From Chloroflexota bacterium (lineage in GTDB: Bacteria > Chloroflexota > UBA4733): DNA of 14,609 nucleotides. The notes beneath the pieces were generated by a model, which worked only from the letters and a program-made list of their open reading frames with translations, was not told where the DNA came from and made no database searches. A program made the position numbers and the translations under genes. The stretch is taken from the NCBI GenBank assembly GCA_023381895.1, contig JAMCTA010000128.1, forward strand, positions 1-14,609. The letters are read 5' to 3'. Position 1 is the stretch's first letter, and every line of letters begins with the position of its first letter. Positions 1-5,890 of the stretch are shown here, in pieces.

Positions 1-2
1 TC

Positions 3-374
3 TCGCTCGCCATCCCCTTTGCCGTAGATGGGTGGCGTGGCCTCATCTGGGGCGGCTTCGTGCGTATGCTCCTCGTCCATCACGTGACGTGGAGCGTCAA
101 CTCCGTGTGCCACGTCTTCGGGAAACGGCCCTTCAAGACCGGTGATCGCAGCACGAATCACTGGCTCGTCGGGTTACTGGCGGGTGGCGAAGGCTGGCAT
201 AACAACCACCATGCTTTCCAGCGCTCTGCCTTCCACGGCTTATTCTGGTGGCAGTTCGACTTCTCCGGGCTCGTCATCCGTTTCCTGGAGTTGCTCCACG
301 TCATCACCGACGTACAGCGGGTGGATCCTACGCTCATAGCCAAGCGTCTTCGGGAGGCGAGGGAAGGTGCGTAA
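3..374 (+). CDS. Acyl-CoA (delta-9 type) fatty acid desaturase, C-terminal part (5' end outside window)
   Basis: The frame is open from the window edge to a TAA at 372-374, so this is the C-terminal ~123 residues of a longer protein. It carries the last histidine box of membrane di-iron desaturases, GEGWHNNHH, and the preceding VNSVCH segment that matches the conserved VNS..H stretch of stearoyl-CoA desaturases. A hydrophobic segment before it (IWGGFVRMLLV) fits the last membrane-spanning part. Family knowledge: these integral membrane enzymes insert a cis double bond into saturated acyl chains using O2 and an electron donor, with histidine boxes binding two irons. The earlier histidine boxes lie outside the window, so intactness cannot be judged. 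The substrate chain length is not readable from the sequence. Confidence 0.9.
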   Translation, partial: SLAIPFAVDGWRGLIWGGFVRMLLVHHVTWSVNSVCHVFGKRPFKTGDRSTNHWLVGLLAGGEGWHNNHHAFQRSAFHGLFWWQFDFSGLVIRFLELLHVITDVQRVDPTLIAKRLREAREGA

Positions 375-717
375 GCGCTGCCCCTGGGCAAGGCACGGGT
401 AGTCAGGTTGCATCAGCTCCGTCAGCGGCCAATGGTGATCGGTGGGCGGCTAGATCGGGGTGCGATTGCCGGCAGCCACCGAGCCAATGAGACGGAGACT
501 CAGACGCTACAGTACACGGAAGCCTCAATCGGAACGGCATAACGACTAACGACTTTGGCACAGAGCGCTCGTGTGGTACACTAGTCCAAGGATTTGAGAG
601 TCGACTTGACCGTTTCCCTCTTCCCGTCGCTGGCAATGTGCCTTCTGCGGACATAGGGCAGGGCTAGACGAACCGCGATCCCCGTGTGTTTCTCGCAGGA
701 AGGTTTTGTGAGTTCCA
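375..717. other. Gene-free stretch between desaturase and zinc-ribbon gene
   Basis: I find no convincing coding region here; the short open frames on both strands lack a good ribosome site and family resemblance. The stretch contains arms CTCCGTC (about 417-423) and GACGGAG (about 490-496) that could enclose a folded segment. Inside them is an imperfect stem formed by CGGTGG...GGCT and AGCCACCG (about 440-481), which may help end desaturase transcription. The one well-supported signal is the promoter at 555-582. Confidence 0.5.
555..582 (+). promoter_or_regulatory. Sigma-70-type promoter for the zinc-ribbon gene
   Basis: TTGGCA (555-560), a 16-base spacer and TACACT (577-582) form a housekeeping promoter. 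A TGG directly before the -10 box makes it an extended -10 (TGGTACACT). It lies about 135 bases before the zinc-ribbon start codon, giving a rather long leader. It is a sequence match only. Confidence 0.55.
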
Positions 718-1071
718 ATGATTTCTATGGATAAGACGCTTGTTTGTCGGGAGTGTGGACGAGAGTTCATCTTCACGGCTGGCGAGCAGGAGTTCTTCGC
801 TTCGCGAGGACTTACCAATGAGCCGGGTCGTTGCCCGGAGTGTCGTGCCGCTCGGAAAGGAGCCTCTCGTGGCGGAGAGCGCTCTCGTGGTTATGGTGAT
901 GGCTCAAGTAATGATCGTCGCGACAGCTACGGTGAGCGCGCCCCTCGCCAGATGTACACCGTAACCTGTTCCGCGTGTGGACGGGAGGCCCAAGTGCCCT
1001 TCCAGCCCACCTCAGGAAAGCCTGTCTACTGCAGCGACTGCTTCGCACAGCAGCGCAGCAGCAGGTACTAA
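718..1071 (+). CDS. Small double zinc-ribbon protein with Arg/Gly/Ser-rich linker
   Basis: 117 residues. The N-terminal module has Cys10, Cys13, Cys39 and Cys42 in the arrangement of the 'probable zinc-ribbon' family, including the typical FTAGEQEFFASRGLTNEP stretch. The C-terminal module has Cys84, Cys87, Cys105 and Cys108 with exactly 17 residues between the two CxxC pairs, matching the CxxC-x17-CxxC domain. Residues ~47-78 form a basic, low-complexity R/G/S/D linker resembling RGG-type RNA-binding segments. The start at 718 is preceded by AGGAAGG at 697-703, a rather long 14-base spacing; the ATG at 727 is an alternative. The gene has its own promoter and is followed by hairpins, so it looks monocistronic. 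Known members lack an assigned function; nucleic-acid binding is inference from the zinc ribbons and linker. Confidence 0.9.
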   Translation: MISMDKTLVCRECGREFIFTAGEQEFFASRGLTNEPGRCPECRAARKGASRGGERSRGYGDGSSNDRRDSYGERAPRQMYTVTCSACGREAQVPFQPTSGKPVYCSDCFAQQRSSRY

Positions 1072-1117
1072 GCTCCGCGCTCGCGCGGTCGTCTTACTCA
1101 GATAGCGTTGTTCGGCC

Positions 1118-1146
1118 CCTGCCGCCCTTCCAGGAAAGGCGGCAGG
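1118..1146 (+). terminator. Strong hairpin after the zinc-ribbon gene
   Basis: Perfect 9-bp arms CCTGCCGCC (1118-1126) and GGCGGCAGG (1138-1146) enclose an 11-base loop. There is no immediate T-run, so it is either a GC-rich terminator for the zinc-ribbon gene or a leader structure of the following methyltransferase remnant. A second small stem, CCGCGC-TC-GCGCGG, lies just after the zinc-ribbon stop codon. Confidence 0.45.
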
Positions 1147-1188
1147 CGTACCCGGTCTCGTTATTTTCCGCACCGTCTGGAGGCTGGG

Positions 1189-1520
1189 ATGACCACGCCG
1201 CCGGGGGGGCAGATACACCAGCCGGCCCCAACGCTTCCCGCGCTCGACCAGCCCAGCGTGGCCCGGATGTACGACTACTTCTTGGGGGGTTGGCATAACT
1301 TCGCCGTTGATCGCGCCGCCGCCGAGCACGCCATAGCCGTCTGCCCCGACATCACTCTCTTCGCGCGCTAACCGGTCCTTCTTGCGCCGCGCCGTTTCTT
1401 TCCTCGTCGCTCAAGGCATCCCCACCGTCGGCAACGTCCACGAGATCACCCAAGAGCTCGACCCCGCGGCCCGGGTGGCCTACGTGGGCAACGGTCCTAT
1501 CGCGGTCGCCCACAAGGTGC
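1189..1520 (+). pseudogene. SAM-dependent methyltransferase, Methyltransf_19 (DUF574) family, frameshifted and truncated
   Basis: ATG at 1189 follows GGAGG (1179-1183) at good spacing. The first 60 codons give the hallmark N-terminus of this family (PSVARMYDYFLGGWHNFAVD) and stop at TAA 1369-1371. Homology resumes immediately in another frame (from 1367: ANRSFLRRAVSFLVAQGI, then PTVGNVHEITQELDPAARV). The break lies in a GCGCGC run and is explained by loss of two bases. Between AQGI and PTVGNVHE the segment that normally carries the SAM-binding motif (roughly FLDIGTG) is missing, a second internal deletion. Homology fades after AVAHK near 1515, where opposite-strand restriction-endonuclease coding begins. 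Family members are ~270 residues; at most ~110 codons remain. It cannot bind SAM normally and is very likely dead. A sequencing error could explain the frameshift but not the missing motif and missing C-terminus. Confidence 0.85.
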
Positions 1521-1529
1521 TCATTCCGT

Positions 1530-1747
1530 TGCTGCACGCGCTGGGTGGCTTGGATGGCGTGCTCCCGCACCAATTCCTCCAGGATGTCCACCGCCAGAAT
1601 CTCCAGCACGCCCATCTGGCTGCCGCCGGTGACGTCGGCGCGGGAGCCGGCGTCGATAGTACCGCGATCGAGTTGCTGCTGCCGCTGCGCCTGTCGGGCA
1701 TCCCAGTAGTGCTGGATGGCGTCCTGCAGGCGGGCGTCCAGATCCAT
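1530..1747 (-). pseudogene. Type II restriction endonuclease, PaeR7I/XhoI-like, N-terminal fragment
   Basis: ATG at 1747-1745 begins one base after the methyltransferase stop codon, the usual tight coupling of a restriction-modification pair. Residues 5-59 (LQDAIQHYWDARQAQ, then GTIDAGSRADVTGGSQM, then a hydrophobic helix) resemble the N-terminus of PaeR7I/XhoI-type endonucleases, which carry a similar VTGG motif before the catalytic domain. Similarity becomes unrecognisable after about residue 59-65 (near 1571-1550), and the downstream part is the reverse complement of the Methyltransf_19 remnant. The catalytic part (PD-(D/E)xK type in this family) is absent, so no cutting activity is expected. 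The frame stays open to 1352, which is accidental. The family call is from memory of the motif, with moderate confidence; the truncation follows if the call is right. Confidence 0.6.
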
Positions 1748-1748
1748 C

Positions 1749-2641
1749 TCAGGCGCCGGGCAGACGGAGTTGCTGGTGCGACTCCCGCTCGATGCGCCCG
1801 GTGGCCAGTTCGAAGTAGCTGGGATCCACCTCGATGCCGATGCTGTGGCGACCGGCGCGCATGGCGGCCACGGTGGTGGTGCCGGTGCCGAGGAATGGAT
1901 CAAGCACCGTATCGTTAGCGAAGGAGAACATGCGCACCAGGCGGTAGGCCAGCTCGACTGGGAAGGGAGCGGGGTGGTCGCGGGTGGAGGCGCCGGGCAC
2001 GTCCGTCCACATCGAGCGGAACCAGCGGCCGTGCTCCTCCTTGCCGAGCTTGGACAACCGGCGCTGCTCCTCCTCGGCTGGCGGTAGCCGCCGTGCTTGC
2101 GTAGCATCAAGAGGTACTCGATGTCGTTCTTGACGATGGCGTTGGGCTCGTAGGGCTTGCCGAGGAAGGAGGAGCCGTTCTCCACCTCGTAACTGGCGTT
2201 GGCGATCTTGTGCCAGAGGATGGGGGTGAGGTAGTCGAAGCCGATCCGGCGGCAGCGTACAGCGATGTCGGCGTGCAATGGCAGCACCATGTGCCGGCCG
2301 CCGCTGCGCCTGCGAGCCAGGCAGACGTCGCCGACAACGCAAACAAGTCGGTCGCCTGGCACCAGCGCCCGGTAGCAGTGCCGCCAGACCCGGTCCAGTT
2401 CGTCGTGGAAGACCTCGTAGTCGGCCACAGCGCCGAGCTGGTCGGGATGGTCACGGTACTGCTTGAGCGTCCAGTAGGGAGGCGAGGTGACGACCAGATG
2501 GACCGAGGCGTCGGGGACCCAGTCTAAATGCCGGGCATCGCCGAGGCGCAGAGTGTGCCGTGTCGGCGCTTCCACGGCATCTCGTGCTGTGGTGACGATC
2601 CGCTCGACCGGCCATGCGACGGAGTCCGCCAGCGCAACCAC
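1749..2641 (-). pseudogene. Beta-class site-specific DNA methyltransferase with one internal frameshift
   Basis: The order of motifs, catalytic TSPPYW first (residues 52-56 from the chosen start) and SAM-binding DPFLGTGTTTVAAM near the C-terminus, is that of beta-class N4-cytosine/N6-adenine methyltransferases. Between them lies family-typical sequence such as LGKPYEPNAIVKNDIEYLLM and STRDHPAPFPVELAYRLVRM. The two halves are in different frames: after RKHGGYR (about 2080) the correct continuation PAEEEQRRLSKLGKEEH needs one extra base, consistent with loss of one C in a short C-rich run. Repaired length is ~297 residues, normal for the class. I chose GTG 2641 because AAGGGA lies 5-6 bases upstream; the frame is open further, to an ATG at 2752, without a ribosome site. 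It ends at TGA 1751-1749, directly before the endonuclease. Either a real inactivation or a read error. It should protect host DNA from the paired endonuclease. Confidence 0.85.
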
Positions 2642-2660
2642 GGTTTTCCCTTCGAGAGTC

Positions 2661-2679
2661 GCTATGATTGAAGCATAGC
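2661..2679. promoter_or_regulatory. Inverted repeat upstream of the DNA methyltransferase
   Basis: GCTATG (2661-2666), seven bases, CATAGC (2674-2679): a perfect 6-bp dyad 20-38 bases before the preferred methyltransferase start. Such dyads at restriction-modification promoters often bind the methyltransferase or a controller protein. No controller gene is visible here, so the role is open. Confidence 0.35.
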
Positions 2680-2775
2680 CAATCCGAGGAGTATGATCGG
2701 AAGACACTTTGCCTGCTGAGCATCTCGGGCGAGCGGCCGAAGAACGGCGCAAAGTGGGCGTGGTAGGCCACTAGT

Positions 2776-2908
2776 AGTCCGTTACTCCGCTTCTGGCCGT
2801 TACGCGCAGGCTTCCCAAAAGGAGATCCCTCGCCCGCGTAGTGGGAGAGGGATGCCGGAGGCAGGGTGAGGGGCCGTCAGGCACCAGTCAAATCACGGGT
2901 AACGGACT
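2776..2908. repeat. MITE/REP-like element with inverted ends
   Basis: AGTCCGTTAC (2776-2785) is repeated inverted as GTAACGGACT (2899-2908), perfect over 10 bp and, with the flanking AGT/TCT bases, imperfect over about 13. The ~133-bp interior holds a long hairpin, ATCCCTC-G-CCC (2825-2835) against GGG-A-GAGGGAT (2843-2853), with a seven-base loop. Next to it is a CCCTCACCCTGCCTCCGGC-type stretch (minus strand) of the sort seen in dispersed palindromic repeats. No coding capacity and no clear target-site duplication. A copy elsewhere in the genome would confirm mobility. Confidence 0.5.
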
Positions 2909-2968
2909 TCTGGACGCCTTCTGCCATAATCTGGCGGTATGGTGACGGCTGGGGAAGAGGCTGCCGGA

Positions 2969-3090
2969 ATGCGAGCAGATCGTCTGTTGTCGTTGGTGCT
3001 GCTCCTGCAGTTCCATGGGCAGATGACTGCTCGTGAGTTCACGTTCCGTGTCAGGAAGTCGAGGCGTTCAGTAGTTGCCGCGGGCATATT
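2969..3090 (+). pseudogene. YafY/WYL-type transcription regulator, N-terminal helix-turn-helix remnant
   Basis: From ATG 2969 the sequence MRADRLLSLVLLLQFHGQ followed by MTARE is the characteristic first helix and turn of DeoR/YafY-like regulators that normally carry a WYL effector domain. The recognition part is degraded (FTFRVRKSRRSVVAAGI in place of a typical LAERLEVSRRTIYRDLEALSAAGI), with an apparent loss of about eight codons after RRSV. Homology ends by about 3090, while the frame runs on without meaning into the next gene. An in-frame ATG at 2939 also exists. Only ~40 of the usual ~300 residues remain, so it is non-functional. The next gene's promoter sits at the end of this remnant. 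It may once have regulated the sugar genes downstream; that is inference. Confidence 0.65.
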
Positions 3091-3099
3091 TGGTACGAT
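3091..3099 (+). promoter_or_regulatory. Extended -10 promoter for the TIM-barrel isomerase
   Basis: TGGTACGAT (TACGAT with TGG before it) lies about 57 bases before the start at 3156. The region one turn and a half upstream (GTAGTT, 3071-3076) is a poor -35, as expected for an extended -10 type. The same motif recurs at 574-582 and 4430-4438. Confidence 0.4.
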
Positions 3100-3155
3100 T
3101 GCGCGCGGAGCACAGGACAGTACACCAGCACCGGTGCAGAGAGTGAGATGCAGTC

Positions 3156-3977
3156 GTGGTCATGCAGCTTTCCTTCATTACGGCAGACTTTGTGGCGCGA
3201 GAGACAGGCTATGCGTTGCGCCCGTTCAACTGGGGACGGGCGGCCCAGGCCACCGTGCAAGGATTTCACGGACCGCAGTTCGGTCAGAAGTTCGATGAGC
3301 TTTGCCGGATGATCAAGGAGGCAGGCTTTGTGAACGTCGATCTCTGGGTAGCGCACCTCGATCCGCAGGTCGCTACGAACTCGCAAGTAGATGAGGCGCG
3401 TGCGATCTTGCAGCAACACGGATTGCGCATTGTAGCCTACACTGCCGGGCTCGGCCGGCCGGACATGTCGCGCAAAGAGGGGGAGCGCGTCTACGAGGTG
3501 GCAAAGGCGATTGAGGCTCCCTTACTCGGTGTGGGTCTTCATCCCACCAACGCCCGGCTCGCTTATGAGCTCGGCAAAGAGTATGGCATCAAGTACGCCA
3601 TTGAAAACCACCCTGAGCGCAATCCGCAGGAGCTGCTCGCCCGCATCGGAGACTTCGGCGAAGTAATCGGCGTGACGCAGGACACAGGCTTCTGGGGACA
3701 GTTTGGCTACGATGCTGTTCGGGCAACTCGCGAGCTCAAGGACTACCTGCTCCACGTGCATCTCAAGCAGGTGCATCAGACGGAAGATGGGTGGCACTCC
3801 TGTGCCTATGAAGAAGGAGTGGTCAACGTGTACGGTGTTGCTGAGGCTCTACGCCAGCTCGGCTACAGTAGCGCTGTCTCAGTTGAGCATGAGCCCCATC
3901 ATGAGGATCCGATGCCTGCGGTAGTTCGCAGCGCTCGTGCCCTGCGTCAGTGGCTTGGCGCGGCGATCCAAGGATAA
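3156..3977 (+). CDS. Sugar phosphate isomerase/epimerase (xylose isomerase-like TIM barrel)
   Basis: 273 residues, normal for the AP_endonuc_2/xylose isomerase-like TIM barrel family. Candidate metal ligands are in the usual order: Glu150 (IENHPERN), Asp176 (GVTQDTGFWGQFGYD), His202 (LHVHLKQVH) and Glu244/Glu246 (SVEHEPH) at the last strands. Family members interconvert keto- and aldo-sugars or epimerise ketoses and inositol derivatives using a divalent metal in the cytoplasm; the exact substrate is not readable. GTG 3156 is chosen because AGAGAGTGAG ends about eight bases before it; ATG 3162 is two codons later and equally possible. No signal peptide. Upstream is a dead WYL-type regulator; downstream a hydrolase remnant begins right at the stop codon. 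With the MFS carrier and mannose-6-phosphate isomerase nearby, a sugar catabolic role is likely. Confidence 0.9.
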   Translation: MVMQLSFITADFVARETGYALRPFNWGRAAQATVQGFHGPQFGQKFDELCRMIKEAGFVNVDLWVAHLDPQVATNSQVDEARAILQQHGLRIVAYTAGLGRPDMSRKEGERVYEVAKAIEAPLLGVGLHPTNARLAYELGKEYGIKYAIENHPERNPQELLARIGDFGEVIGVTQDTGFWGQFGYDAVRATRELKDYLLHVHLKQVHQTEDGWHSCAYEEGVVNVYGVAEALRQLGYSSAVSVEHEPHHEDPMPAVVRSARALRQWLGAAIQG

Positions 3978-3978
3978 T

Positions 3979-4311
3979 TCGTCTATCACTGACGAGCGAC
4001 TCCAGGTGATCGCGCCCTTCTATGGGATGAGTCCGCGCCCGCTTCAGACACTTCAACGTTCCTGTCCTGTTGTCGGATCGTATCCTGAGCGCGACTTCAC
4101 TGCTTCAGCCGGACGCCGTCTCGATGAAGCCCTCGATCTCTATGGCATCGACCACGACATCAAGACCTATCCGGGTGCACGCCACCCCTTCTTCAACGAT
4201 CGGGGGCGATCCTACGATCCAGCAGCGGCAAGCGACGCGTGGGTACGCGTGCTGACGTACTTCACGCGATACCTTCGGCCACCGTTGATACCAGTTGGGG
4301 ACGAACACTGA
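3979..4311 (+). pseudogene. Dienelactone hydrolase family protein, C-terminal fragment
   Basis: Starting two bases after the isomerase stop, this frame reads VIAPFYGMSPRPLQTL, then a strand leading to the catalytic Asp region (GSYPERDFTASAG), then the catalytic His region (YPGARHPFFNDRGRSYDP) and the last helix (AWVRVLTYFTRYL). These are the C-terminal third of carboxymethylenebutenolidase/dienelactone hydrolases, alpha/beta-hydrolases that normally have ~230-290 residues with a nucleophilic Cys (or Ser). The nucleophile elbow and the whole N-terminal two thirds are absent. ATG or GTG codons in frame exist, but no credible translation start is visible and a peptide without the nucleophile would be inactive. 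The boundary coincides with the end of the isomerase gene, so a deletion probably joined the two. Confidence 0.8.
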
Positions 4312-4325
4312 GCCTGCTTTGTTGG

Positions 4326-4339
4326 AGCGAGCGCTCGCT
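4326..4339. repeat. Perfect 14-bp palindrome AGCGAGCGCTCGCT
   Basis: Arms AGCGAGC (4326-4332) and GCTCGCT (4333-4339) abut with no spacer, 15 bases after the hydrolase stop codon. It could be a protein-binding site or part of a terminator. A tandem 9-base repeat, GATGTCAGT twice (4378-4395), follows in the same gap. The gap 4312-4476 holds no gene. Confidence 0.5.
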
Positions 4340-4476
4340 GGGTCAGCCTGAACAAGCTTCAGTGAAGGGACAGGCGCGATGTCAGTGATGTCAGTGTGGA
4401 GCAGCGCATAGGGGGGATCCCCTGCCTAGTGGTACGATGCCCCCCCGCAGGCTCTGGTGGTGTGTGCTGATCACGG

Positions 4477-5802
4477 TCACGCTTGCCGTGCTTGGAGGAG
4501 CATGCACTCGCGGTCGCGTCCCACTGAGCGTGCACCGAGTAGCGTGAAGGTGGCAGCAGCGAGGCAGCAGAAGGGTGTCACCCAGAAGGCTCGCTCCAGG
4601 CCACCGCGTGTAGCCCCTCCGAGAGCATCGGAGAGCAAACCCAAGAGCGCGGGAGAGAAAGCATCCCCAAACATGTGAGAGAGCAGCAGAGCGAGTGACA
4701 CGGAGCGTGAGCGCAGCGACGGGTTGATGATGTCCTGCAGCACAGCGGAGATGGGGCCGCTCTGTAGCTGCAGTGTAAATCCGATGATGGCGTACAGGAC
4801 GAGGAAGACGGAGAGCGAGTGTGTCAGTAGGGCGATACTGGTGAGGACCGCACTCGACAAGAGACCGATGCTCGGCACGAGCAGGCGGGCGGCAGGAGTG
4901 CGCCGGAGGAGGGCATCGGCGATGAATCCTCCGGCCAGAGTGCCGGCGCCGCCGCCGGCGACAAACACGGCACCCGCCACGATCCCTGCCCCGCCCGCAG
5001 AGAGGTGAAAGTGCCGGGTGAGGTAGCTTGTGAGCCAGAAAGAGACCCCGCCAAGCACGAAGTAGGCGAAGCACTGCGAGATCACTGTCAATGTGAACGT
5101 AGGGATGCGCAGGAGCGACAGCGCGAGCACACCAGCTCTGGGAGCCGGGGCTAGTACGAGTCCTTCACTTGCACCGCGCAGCGGTTCGCGCTGTCGGGCG
5201 AACAAGCCTGCGAGGATGAGTCCCGGCACTCCCGCAATGAGGAAGGCGGCTCGCCATCCGAAGCGCTGCCCGACGACTCCACCTACCGCGTAGCCGAGAA
5301 ACACGCCTACTGGCACCGCCGAGTCTCGAAGTGCCATGATGCGGCTGCGCCGCTCAGCGGGAAAAGCATCGGCGATCAAGCTGCTGCCGGCAGGGAAGTA
5401 GGATGCTTCGCCAATACCCAGGACACTCCGGGCCAGTATAAGCTGAGGAAAAGTCTGACAGAGCGCAGTGAAGGCGGTGGCGACACTCCAAATTGCTACG
5501 CCCACACTGATGATTGCTGGGCGACGGTGCTGGTCGGCGAGGTGACCGAGCAGCGGACCAGCGAGGGCATACACGACCAGGAACGCAGTGCCAAGGAGAC
5601 CAAGGCGAAAGTCATCGAGGGCGAAGCTCGTTCCGAGCAGTGGCGCAACACCGGGCAGCGTGTAGCGGTCGAGGTAATTCAGGGTGTTGATGCTGAAGAG
5701 CAGCGTGAGCAGTGAACGCTGGTAATGCGCCCCGAACGGCGGCTCGGGAGCAGATTTCTCTGTAACGCTCACGCTATCTCCGCCGCTTGCCGCGCTCCTC
5801 AT
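4477..5802 (-). CDS. MFS transporter, spinster-like
   Basis: 441 residues with twelve probable membrane helices. Helix 1 contains LNYLDRYTLPGVAP, the signature of spinster-like major facilitator proteins; the loop after helix 2 has GHLADQHRRPAI (the MFS A-motif region), and helix 4 has the SVLGIGEASYFPAGSSLIADAFP stretch typical of this subgroup. These are inner-membrane secondary transporters; bacterial relatives move organic acids, sugars or lipids, and the substrate cannot be read here. ATG 5802 gives the longest form but lacks a ribosome site. GTG 5772, preceded by GGCGGAG at five bases, is a good alternative and would drop ten residues. It is transcribed divergently from the mannose-6-phosphate isomerase gene across an ~90-base gap, suggesting related roles. 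The C-terminus ends in a short polar tail. The gene appears intact. Confidence 0.92.
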   Translation of the reverse strand: MRSAASGGDSVSVTEKSAPEPPFGAHYQRSLLTLLFSINTLNYLDRYTLPGVAPLLGTSFALDDFRLGLLGTAFLVVYALAGPLLGHLADQHRRPAIISVGVAIWSVATAFTALCQTFPQLILARSVLGIGEASYFPAGSSLIADAFPAERRSRIMALRDSAVPVGVFLGYAVGGVVGQRFGWRAAFLIAGVPGLILAGLFARQREPLRGASEGLVLAPAPRAGVLALSLLRIPTFTLTVISQCFAYFVLGGVSFWLTSYLTRHFHLSAGGAGIVAGAVFVAGGGAGTLAGGFIADALLRRTPAARLLVPSIGLLSSAVLTSIALLTHSLSVFLVLYAIIGFTLQLQSGPISAVLQDIINPSLRSRSVSLALLLSHMFGDAFSPALLGLLSDALGGATRGGLERAFWVTPFCCLAAATFTLLGARSVGRDRECMLLQARQA

Positions 5803-5830
5803 TCAGGATAATTGCAAGGTGTTAACTTGG

Positions 5831-5860
5831 ACTGTACCCAGTACCTCGGGCAGAGATCAA
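5831..5860 (-). promoter_or_regulatory. Candidate promoter for the MFS gene
   Basis: On the minus strand, TTGATC (5860-5855), an 18-base spacer and TACAGT (5836-5831) resemble a sigma-70 promoter, about 30 bases before ATG 5802. The same divergent gap must also hold the promoter of the isomerase gene on the plus strand, where I see no clear boxes. Confidence 0.35.
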
Positions 5861-5890
5861 AGTTTGTGCTCCTGGAAAGAACGGTGACCC

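Larger units (their letters stand above)
2642..2938. other. Gene-free stretch: R-M upstream region plus small inverted-end element
   Basis: No intact gene. On the minus strand, 2771-2709 reads MAYHAHFAPFFGRSPEML, which weakly recalls the N-terminus of IS701-type transposases; only ~20 codons remain. To its right lies a palindrome-bearing block bounded by inverted 10-bp repeats (listed separately). The remaining bases show nothing I recognise. Confidence 0.4.

Noticed and set aside
1382..1918. A 178-residue plus-strand protein
   Set aside because: Only the first ~45 residues are real (Methyltransf_19 remnant); the rest is the reverse strand of the restriction-modification genes.
1352..2752. 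A single 466-residue minus-strand protein
   Set aside because: Its middle is out of frame with the methyltransferase C-terminus, its end is antisense to another gene, and each true part is recognisable separately.
2939..3298. A full 119-residue protein from the regulator remnant
   Set aside because: Only about 40 residues match the helix-turn-helix; the rest overlaps the isomerase gene out of frame.
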